Position numbers and translations under genes: made by a program
The notes under the pieces: generated by a model
Databases searched by the model: none
Told to the model about the DNA's origin: nothing
What the model saw: the letters and a program-made list of their open reading frames with translations, nothing else
Source: Cyclina sinensis
Lineage: Eukaryota; Mollusca; Bivalvia; Venerida; Veneridae
DNA: 64,000 bases
Assembly: GCA_012932295.1 (NCBI GenBank)
Contig: JAAONU010000001.1
Location: forward strand, 44,551,134-44,615,133
Direction of reading: 5' to 3'
Shown here: positions 56,500 through 64,000 of the stretch, piece by piece
How positions within the stretch are numbered: the first letter of the stretch is position 1
Layout: each line of letters opens with the position of its first letter

Positions 56500-56817
56500 C
56501 ACATTGGTTTCAGTGATTGAATCTTTGATGTAGCATAAGAATCCAAGGTTTGAATTTTCAATGCAGTGTACTAGAACTGAATCTTTGAAACAGCATGAAG
56601 TTCTTTGCTACTTGTAAGATCCAGATATTCTTGTGTACAGTTTAAGATTCCAAGGCATGAATCTTTACTGTAGCTTGAGAGGACTGAATCTTTGCTACAG
56701 TGAAAGTGTCCAAAGTTTGTATCTTTGGTACAGCATAAGGGTCCAATGTTTAAGTCGTTACTACAGTGTAAGGTCCAGAGTTTGAATCTTTACTACAGCA
56801 TGAGATTCCAGGTAATT
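56500..56817 (+). repeat. Decayed left flank of the 60-bp satellite
   Basis: Monomer-like phrases of about 30 bp: TTGAATCTTTG-TGTAGCATAAGAATCCAAGG, TGAATCTTTGAAACAGCATGA, GAATCTTTACTACAGCATGAGATTCCAGG. They are the ancestral half-units of the 60-bp repeat and stop where the next element begins. Confidence 0.75.
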
Positions 56818-57730
56818 ATGTCTCCCCCCAAAAATGGGGGAGACATATTGTTTTTCCCCCCGGTTGTCCGTCCGTCTGTCCGTCCGTCCGTCCGTCTGTC
56901 TGTCCGTCACAAAATCGTGTCCGCTCTGTATCTTCCAAAGCCCTTGAAGGATTTTTATGAAACTTGGGTCAGATGTTCACCTCATCAAGGCGACGTGCAG
57001 AACCCACTTTGCGGGTGTGGTGTCTCAAGGTCAAAGTCACACTTGGAGGTTAAATGTCAAATGCCACAAAATCGTGTCCGCTCTGTATCTTCCAAAGCCC
57101 TTGAAGGATTTTTATGAAACTTGGGTCAGATGTTCACCTCATCAAGGCGACGTGCAGAACCCACTTTGTGGGTGTGGTGTCTCAAGGTCAAGGTCACACT
57201 TGGAGGTTAAATGTCAAATGCCACAAAATCGTGTCCGCTCTATATCTTCAAAAGCCCGTGAAGGATTTTTATGAAACTTGGGTCAGATGTTCACCTCATC
57301 AAGGCGACATGCAGAACCCACTTTGCGGGTGTTGTGTCTCAAGGTCAAGGTCACACTTGGAGGTTAAATGTCCTGCTCTGTATCTTCCAAAGCCCTTGAA
57401 GGATTTTTATGAAACTTGGGTCAGATGTTCACCTCATCAAGGCGACATGCAGAACCCACTTTGCGGGTGTGGTGTCTAAAGGTCAAGGTCACACTTGGAG
57501 GTCAAATGCCACAAAATCGTGTCCGCTCTGTATCTTCCAAAGCCCTTGAAGGATTTTTATGAAACTTAGGTCAGATGTTCACCTCATCAAGGTGACATGC
57601 AGAACCCACTTTGCGGGTGTGGTATCTCAAGGTCAAGGTCACATTTTGAGGTTAAATGTCAAATTTTACAATCGTCTGACTCAATACTACCTGCAGCAAC
57701 TGGCTGGAGGGAGACATATGTTTTTGTTCA
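56818..57730 (+). mobile_element. Pearl-like element, five 157-bp units, inserted in the satellite
   Basis: The head ATGTCTCCCCCC..GGGGGAGACAT (56819-56847) is a hairpin. It is followed by a (CCGT/CTGT)n microsatellite (about 56868-56907). Units begin CACAAAATCGTGTCCGCTCT at 56908, 57065 and 57222, a truncated one near 57371, then 57511. Each has CCTTGAAGGATTTTTATGAAAC, TCACCTCATCAAGGCGAC, CCACTTTGCGGGTGTGG and TCAAGGTCAAGGTCACAC. The right end GGGAGACATATG (about 57709) is inverse to the head. High identity between units implies recent activity or homogenisation. Confidence 0.9.
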
Positions 57731-58016
57731 ATCAAAAACCCATTTCTAGTTTTACATGATATTTGGTACATTTAATGAATCTTTGCCATAATATAAGTTA
57801 CCATGGATATAATCTTTGTTAAAGTCTAAGATTCCAAGGTTTTAATTTTTTTCAGCTGCATTAAAGGATTGAATATTTGCTACAGCATAACATTATATGG
57901 ATTGAACTTATGATATAATGTGAGGTTAAACATTTTGATTTTTGCTACAGCATTTTATGATTGAATCTTTGGTATAGGATTTGAATCCATGGTTTAAATC
58001 TTTGCTGCAGTAAAAG
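57731..58016 (+). repeat. Decayed right-side monomers of the 60-bp satellite
   Basis: After about 35 bases of the element's edge, monomer phrases such as TGAATCTTTGCCATAATATAAG, TAATCTTTGTTAAAGTCTAAGATTCCAAGG and TTTGCTACAGCAT continue the array interrupted at 56817. Confidence 0.7.
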
Positions 58017-59650
58017 ATGCCAGGTATTGAATCCATGCTTCAGCATAAAAGGATTGAATCTTTGCTTCAGTATAAGATGCCAGGTGTTGAATCCATGCTT
58101 CAGCATAAAAGGATTGAATCTTTGTTACAGTATAAGATGCCAGGTGTTGAATCCATGCTTCAGCATAAAAGGATTGAATCTTTGTTACAGTATAAGATGC
58201 CAGGTGTTGAATCCATGCTTCAGCATAAAAGGATTGAATCTTTGCTACAGTATAAGATGCCAGGTGTTGAATCCATGCTTCAGCATAAAAGTATTGAATC
58301 TTTGTTACAGTATAAGATGCCAGGTGTTGAATCCATGCTTCAGCATAAAAGGATTGAATCTTTGCTACAGTATAAGATGCCAGGTGTTGAATCCATGCTT
58401 CAGTATAAAAGGATTGAATCTTTGCTACAGTATAAGATGCCAGGTATTGAATCCATGCTTCAGTATAAAAGGATTGAATCTTTGCTACAGTATAAGATGC
58501 CAGGTGTTGAATCCATGCTTCAGTATAAAAGGATTGAATCTTTGCTACAGTATAAGATGCCAGGTATTGAATCCATGCTTCAGTATAAAAGGATTGAATC
58601 TTTGCTACAGTATAAGATGCCAGGTGTTGAATCCATGCTTCAGTATAAAAGGATTGAATCTTTGCTACAGTAAAAGATGCCAGGTATTGAATCCATGCTT
58701 CAGTTGAAAGGATTGAATCTTTGCTACAGTATAAGATACCAGGTATAATGAATCCATGCTTCAGTTTAAAAGGATTGAATCTTTGCTACAGTATAAGATG
58801 CTAGGTATTGAATCCATGCTTCAGTTGAAAGGATTGAATCTTTGCTACAGTATAAGATGCCAGGTATAATGAATCCATGCTTCAGTATAAAAGGATTGAA
58901 TCTTTGCTACAGTATCATAATATAAAGATGCCAGGTATTGAATCCATGCTTCAGTATAAAAAGGATTGAATCTTCGCTACAGTATAAGATGCCAGGTATT
59001 GAATCCATGCTTCAGTATAAAAGGATTGAATCTTTGTTACAGTAAAAGATGCCAGGTATTGAATCCATGCTTCAGTTGAAAGAGTTGAATCTTTGCTACA
59101 GTATAAGATACCAGGTATTGAATCCATGCTTCAGTTTAAAAGGATTGAATCTTTGCTACAGTATAAGATGCCAGGTATTGAATCCATGCTTCAGTTGAAA
59201 GGATTGAATCTTTGCTACAGTATAAGATGCCAGGTATTGAATCCATGCTTCAGTTTAAAAGGATTGAATCTTTGCTACAGTATAAGATGCCAGGTGTTGA
59301 ATCCATGCTTCAGTTGAAAGGATTGAATCTTTGCTACAGTATAAGATGCCAGGTATAATGAATCCATGCTTCAGTATAAAAGGATTGAATCTTTGCTACA
59401 GTATAAGATGCCAGGTGTTGAATCCATGCTTCAGTATAAAAGGATTGAATCATTGCTACAGTATAAGATGCCAGGTATTGAATCCATGCTTAAGTATAAA
59501 AGGATTGAATCTTTTCTACAATATAAGATGCCAGGTATTGAATCTATGCTTCAGTTGAAAGGATTGAATCTTTGCTACAGTATAAGATACCAGGTGTTGA
59601 ACCCATGCTTCAGTATAAAAGGATTGAATCTTTGCTACAGTATAAGCAAG
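58017..59650 (+). repeat. 60-bp satellite, about 27 units
   Basis: Each unit is a dimer of related halves: GGATTGAATCTTTGCTACAG TATAAGATGCCAGGT and (G/A)TTGAATCCATGCTTCAG (C/T)ATAAAA. Units from 58017 to 58676 are exactly 60 bp and 95-100% alike; later units vary between 59 and about 70 bp. Because 60 is a multiple of three, 218- and 226-codon ORFs appear in two frames on the plus strand. They consist only of 20-residue repeats and are not genes. Confidence 0.98.
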
Positions 59651-60095
59651 GGTTTCAGTTTGTTCCTTCAGTAAAGCAAGGCTGAATCTTTGCTACAGCT
59701 AGAGGAGGAAGGAAATTAAATGCAGCTATCTTAGCTAACAAGATATAAGCATAAAGATGGCTGTTGCTAGCTTTGTATCTGTCATGTAGACATCATGAAC
59801 TTCTTCTGGGACACATCATCAGTTTCTTTGTTTTTCTTTCTTTTCCATGTATAAAGGGTTGTCTAATAAAAACAGTTTAAATCTAAAAAAGTCAAAATTT
59901 AAGATAAGGCATTGCAGAATAATACAGAAACATTTAAACAATGCAAGATTTACATTTGTATAAAAGGAATTACATTTTATAAAGTTAGATCTTAGTTAAG
60001 TTTTTGCTTGTGTTTGTTTTGTCAGTCTGTAAGAAACTAATGACATTTTAAAATGTTCTAACTGTATGACATTCGCAATAGGTAATTTTTCAAAT
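59651..60095. other. AT-rich non-coding DNA after the satellite
   Basis: One last half-unit (GCTGAATCTTTGCTACAG, about 59681) and then unrelated AT-rich DNA. Confidence 0.5.
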
Positions 60096-60420
60096 CATAT
60101 AAATGTAGGGCTGTGGAATGACGGTAGATTTGACAATGTCAGAGAGTTAAACAGTTGATCAAACGCAATCTTCATGGATTGTAAAGATTACAAACGAAGC
60201 AAAATAGTTTTGAAACTAACGTGAAACCAAGATATAGTGAAAGAGCTTAATAATAGATTGTCCCTCATTTGTAAACGGGAGGGAAAATATGCGACTTATC
60301 TGTCAAATCTGCGATAAGTGAAATGAAGAAATAATAGTATCACGAGCAACCTGGTGTTATGTACAGCGATAAATTATGAAGAAGGTACTCCGACAATATT
60401 TTTTATCACACTTTAAAATG
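60096..60420. promoter_or_regulatory. CpG-retaining single-copy segment, candidate conserved non-coding element
   Basis: GGAATGACGGTAGATTTGAC, CAAACGCAATC, TACAAACGAAGC, AACTAACGTGAAACC, GTAAACGGGAGGG, ATATGCGACTTATC, TCTGCGATAAG, TATCACGAGC and GTACAGCGATAAA in 325 bases with no repeat and no ORF. Among the more promising such stretches in this window. Confidence 0.28.
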
Positions 60421-61009
60421 GTTGTATAATTAAGGATTTTATTGTGTGATTTTAACCTGTTTTCAGTATAAAATGATCCCTGATGCCTTTCTAGTTATAA
60501 TTTGTAACATAAATAGATTTGATATTAAGTGTTCAATACAATTTTCATTATTTCTGGTCAAAACCAAATGTATGTTTGGTACAGGCTGTTATTATATGTT
60601 ACTTCATCGACCCAGACCATTCACTTCTTGCCAAAGACAATTGATAAATTTCAGGAAAATTTCTTTTTCTGTTCATTCTGTTTGTTAAATGTTACAGAGC
60701 AAAATTATGATCGAGCTTAATAACTTTGAACACATTAAATAGTGTTGAAATTTGATTTTCTCTTCCAAGTGTAAACAAGGGTGTTAATAATGCAATAATA
60801 ATGCAGCAATATGATCAGCTATAAGTTTATGAGTATTTGTACAGCTATAAACTGCATCTTCTCTCTGCTGTAAATTATCACTTGGCATAATAAGACATTA
60901 TCTTAATTGTGGAATGCAGTTATGTGCACGGTTTAAATGAGCATTCTTGTCAAAAGAATTCTTACTTGTTATGTTAAGTCTTGGAATTATTGCAGGCATA
61001 ATGTTTGAT
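60421..61009. other. AT-rich non-coding DNA
   Basis: An 80-codon ORF at 60446-60688, preceded by an acceptor-like ACCTGTTTTCAG (to 60467), has no recognisable domain. Not annotated as an exon. Confidence 0.35.
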
Positions 61010-61227
61010 AGCTCACCTGAGCAGCTAACATAGAAAACATATAAAGGTGAGCTTTTATGATCAGGTATGTCTACTATTTGTCTGTCTGACTGTTTGCTAT
61101 CAAATCTGCATGAAACTTGGTTAGAATGTGTTCATTCATAAAGTCTCAGAACTGATATGAATTTGAGTCAGAATGTTGTCACTTAGACAAAATAAATGAT
61201 TATTTGCTAATCAAGGTGAAGGTCAAA
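61010..61227 (+). mobile_element. Pearl-like element head, one unit
   Basis: AGCTCACCT..AGGTGAGCT (about 61010-61053) is a 9-bp hairpin head, followed by TTTGTCTGTCTGACTG and one core unit with GCATGAAACTTGGTTAGAAT and AATCAAGGTGAAGGTCAAA. The core stops at about 61227, where a CpG-rich block begins. Confidence 0.65.
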
Positions 61228-62010
61228 TCTTCGCGGAAAAAAAATCTGCCGCAACATCGAGGAAAAAACGGATTTCCTCGATGTCTTGACATCGCGAAAT
61301 ATCTCGGCAATATTTGACGACCTGCGCGAAAATAATTAGAGTCAGAACTCACCTGGATAAGCTAAACCTTTAATGAAATGACCGTAATGAAACTGTGCAT
61401 TTTACGTCTGCCAATTATGTGACATTTGGTAAAATTAAAACCAAATTTCTAATACATTTGCTGTGTAGGTTTATGTGTACTTCCGTCGTTGAAAACTCTC
61501 GTTATTGTATAGCAAAATTGATCAATAATTTGTCAAGTGCATAGACGATACAGATGTCGCAGTAGGGTTTACATGTTGTATGTTTTCTTTAAATATAGGA
61601 AAGCAGTTTTAACACGTGTAAATTGAAAACCAGTCAATTTATTTTCTGAAAATAGGGTCAGCTCTTCCGAGAAGCAATTACTTTCGGTTTTGAATTGTCT
61701 TTCCTTCCGTTAACAAATACGAGCATTCGTAAACAAATGCATCAGAATGAGAGTTTTATACATTTAAATGATATTTTAAAGCGTAAAATTCGCCGAAATG
61801 TGTGTAATCAGGAACTTTGTGAGCCTCGATACGTCAATTCTTACCTGTGAAAAAGTTCGCGGAACCATTTAGCGGACGTCCGCCGCGATATTTGGTGACC
61901 ATGTCCGTGGCGGTGATCCTCGAAATGCAGCGGATTTGGTCGCATTTTAAGGAATGGGTAGTCCGCGATGACCTCGAGGAAACAAGAGTTCCTCCTGGCA
62001 CGTACTGTAG
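61228..62010. other. CpG-rich block with hairpins and inverted similarity
   Basis: Far richer in CpG than the rest. At 61255-61283 an 11-bp perfect hairpin (CATCGAGGAAA / TTTCCTCGATG, 7-base loop); at 61872-61883 the palindrome GCGGACGTCCGC. The reverse complement of 61228-61330 resembles 61855-61930 (TTCGCG.., GCCG(A/C)GATATTT, CGAGG/CCTCGA landmarks in the same order), so the ends may be inverted copies of a transposon about 0.8 kb long. Overlapping short ORFs exist on both strands (61847-62089 plus, 61834-62034 minus). Confidence 0.45.
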
Positions 62011-62034
62011 GTCACCTGTTCCTCTTTGTTTCAT
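61845..62034 (-). CDS. Very tentative minus-strand first exon
   Basis: On the minus strand an ATG at 62034 opens a frame that reaches a good donor, CACAG|GTAAGA, after 61845. The peptide begins MKQRGTGDLQYVPGG and shows no domain I know; it is Arg/Ser/Thr-rich as expected from CpG-rich DNA. The overlap with palindromes and an equally long ORF on the opposite strand make a mobile-element origin at least as likely. Confidence 0.12.
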
Positions 62035-63944
62035 AAATGGATCACCATCTTGGTATCAAAGAAACTTCTTTGAATTCTTTCCAGACTAGCTTTAAACCCG
62101 TACACAACTTACTATAATTTTCAAGATCTTCAGGTGAGAAAAGCAGGACCATGTCAGTCATCTTGTTCTTTATTAAGATGGAGGTTTGTCAAGTGCTGTC
62201 CCTTTGTACATAACTACCTGCCATAGATAATACTTCAATATGCAGTGCCTTCCTTAATTACTTCCTGTCAAAGATGGGTGAAAGGCATAAATTGTAGTGC
62301 ATTTGTAACTTTCTACCTGTGGTAGATAAAGAAGGCAGATGTATAAAATGCCGGCTTTTTAAATGACAGTTTGTTAAGAGAAATATCTGATACTTACAAT
62401 GAAAATTGAAAAACCTTTTTTGACTGATTTTAGGGGGTAAGAGGCCTCCAATGCAGTGTCAGTTCTCAGTGCTTACTACAAATTTAACACATTTAGGTTT
62501 ATTCCTAAGCTAAAAAAGATTCAAAGATTTAACAGCATACATCAAGAGACCTACATCTAATGATCTGTATCCTTAATAAAAGCATAAAGGGATAAAACTA
62601 AAACAAAATAATTTTTATTCTTATTCAAAAAGTAATAAATGATTAACATCTGTTAATAATGCACAATGTTTTATATCTACTTCTTTGAGCATTCTTTAGA
62701 GTAAATGGAATTCAGTGCCTACAGTAGCCAACCCAGATTTCTTGTTATGACCTGTTCTAATTATGAAACATTATTGGAAGAGTTTATGGTGTATACACTT
62801 AGTGATTCTATCTTTTCTGGATACAGCTTGACACTTCTGCTAGATAATGGTGAATCAAATGCTAAATAAATGAAATATGACAAGAATATAAGCTTCTCTT
62901 GGCACACGTTTGGATGTAGTCTTTTAGAATAGCAGTGCAAGCAGCAAGAGTTGTACTTTGACTATTTGTCTGGCTACAGATGAAAAATAAAATGAACTTG
63001 TAGGACTATAGTAAGAACAGTTTTAAACTTTTGAACATGAGCAGGACTTGAATTGGGAGCAACCAGCATAATAAAACACAAAGTGTCAGCGTTCGAACTA
63101 AATTGGAAGCATGTCATGTGTTTACAAGATAGTTCAATGAGGATTCAGAAACAGTCGAGCAATCAGTTTTTTCAGAACTTTGATTTTGTATCAGGAATCT
63201 CTGTGGCGATGAATTGGCCTTAAATAAGCTATCTCATAGCTCTGTTGATAAATGATTGTGTTACAGAGTTTAACTCAGGTAGATAGAAGAAGAGGCCGGC
63301 TTGTTACACCTTTCTCTACCTTTTCTCTAACTGATTTACCACCTACTGGTTTTACTGCTCTCTGTTTATAAAGAGGAGCTTAGCAAAGCAGTAATGTAAA
63401 AGTCAACATTTACAGAGATATAGGCAGTAAAGCTTGAGATTGTTTTAACAGCTAGTCTAGGGTTGTTGGAATATTGTTGAAAGATGTTTTGAGCACAGGT
63501 GGATTATCCATCTATCTTTTCTGACAAATCATTGCCTGGCTTTATCAAGATTACTTTGTTGTTAGACATAGTAGATGCTCTTTATTTAACCTAAACATGA
63601 ATTACAATGAAAAATTCCCCCAGTGATGGATACCATCCTTTCTGCAGATAAAGCTTTGGAATAAACAAATATATAGATAATTATAGACTGTAAATCACTC
63701 AGATTTTTCTTTCATTTTATAGGTTGGGTTTCATTTTACCTGTACTTTGGCTTTGAAGACTTCCTGATACAGTAGAAAACACACATAGTTCACAGACTAC
63801 TGAAAAAAATGTAGTCATGTTAATTCCTAGAATTCTTACCTCTAGTATTAGAACAAAGCTTTTAACTAACATAATCAAACAAAGTATAAAAAGTCTTTTA
63901 TGACTAGACTGAAAACCTTGTTAACACTTCTATGAAGTCAAGAT
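62035..63944. other. Non-coding DNA, mostly single copy
   Basis: No ORF of note. A region at about 63140-63370 (CAGTCGAGCAATCAG, CTGTGGCGATGAATTGGCC, AGGCCGGCTTGTTACACC) is more balanced in composition and could be constrained. No RNA gene or transposon ends recognised. Confidence 0.35.
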
Positions 63945-64000
63945 ATACAGTCAAAGCATGACAGAATGGAAATACAGTCAAAATATGACAGAATGAAAAT
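63945..64000 (+). repeat. 27-bp tandem repeat running off the window edge
   Basis: ATACAGTCAAAGCATGACAG at 63945 and ATACAGTCAAAATATGACAG at 63972 are offset by 27 bp, and the second unit continues to the last base. Array length cannot be judged here. Confidence 0.75.

Noticed and set aside
56725..57479. Chain of 105-130-codon ORFs
   Set aside because: They follow the 157-bp core units of a pearl-like element; each shifts frame from unit to unit and repeats the same text.
58017..58707. Two overlapping ORFs of 218 and 226 codons
   Set aside because: They are translations of a 60-bp satellite whose unit length is a multiple of three; two frames on the same strand are equally open and the residues only repeat in blocks of 20.
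58017..59650. CRISPR-like array
   Set aside because: Repeats are contiguous without unique spacers, in eukaryotic DNA; it is a satellite.
60446..60688. 80-codon ORF preceded by an acceptor-like site
   Set aside because: No domain, no donor, AT-driven composition.

Overview
The window reads as nuclear DNA of a bivalve mollusc, probably a clam-like species. The main evidence is about ten mosaic elements built from tandem units of roughly 145-162 bp carrying phrases such as AAGGTCAAGGTCAC and GAGTTATGGCCC, often beside CCGT/CTGT microsatellite. These resemble the pearl-type (Helentron/DINE-like) elements known from bivalves. There are also many tRNA-derived SINEs, TIR transposons and AT-rich, intron-like DNA. 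No ORF longer than about 226 codons exists, and the longest ones are translations of minisatellites. No bacterial operon, rRNA, CRISPR array or complete host gene is visible. The identification rests on repeat style, not on a database match.

Layout: 0.7-2.0 kb, a pearl-like element with a C-rich interior; 3.1-4.3 kb, a second element; 5.5-8.3 kb, three diverged copies of one unique segment; 8.57-9.91 kb, a complete but dead mariner-like transposon; 11.1-13.3 kb, a 50-bp minisatellite, a transposon end, a SINE and tandem-unit repeats; 14.2-14.6 and 20.9-21.4 kb, two related TTAA-bounded TIR elements that each carry a tRNA-like segment; 15.7-16.7 kb, another element and an 18-20-bp minisatellite; 22.1-23.2 kb, another element; 23.26-23.39 kb, the best candidate host exon; 24.4-31 kb, mostly unique AT-rich DNA; 32.2-34.1 kb, a 33/34-bp minisatellite with a 199-bp higher-order repeat; 36.8-39.8 kb, SINEs, a 21-bp minisatellite and a hAT-like MITE; 40.4-41.4 kb, degenerate tandem repeats; 42.1-46.3 kb, one repeat family with a second, 12-unit element inserted in it; 49.8-50.65 kb, another element; 52-55.6 kb, minisatellites and a TA-flanked TIR element; 56.5-59.7 kb, a 60-bp satellite split by a pearl-like element; 61.0-62.1 kb, a repeat head and a CpG-rich block; 62.1-64 kb, unique DNA.

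The window therefore looks like a large intron or intergenic region dominated by non-autonomous mobile DNA and tandem arrays. Several CpG-retaining single-copy stretches (10.5-10.9, 19.25-19.65, 28.9-29.1, 35.45-35.7, 46.6-47.0, 47.75-48.3, 53.1-53.5, 60.1-60.4 kb) are candidates for conserved regulatory DNA, but only comparative data can show that. The most original observation is the pair of TTAA/TIR elements that share a tRNA-like core and a hairpin whose sequence has changed while its pairing is kept.
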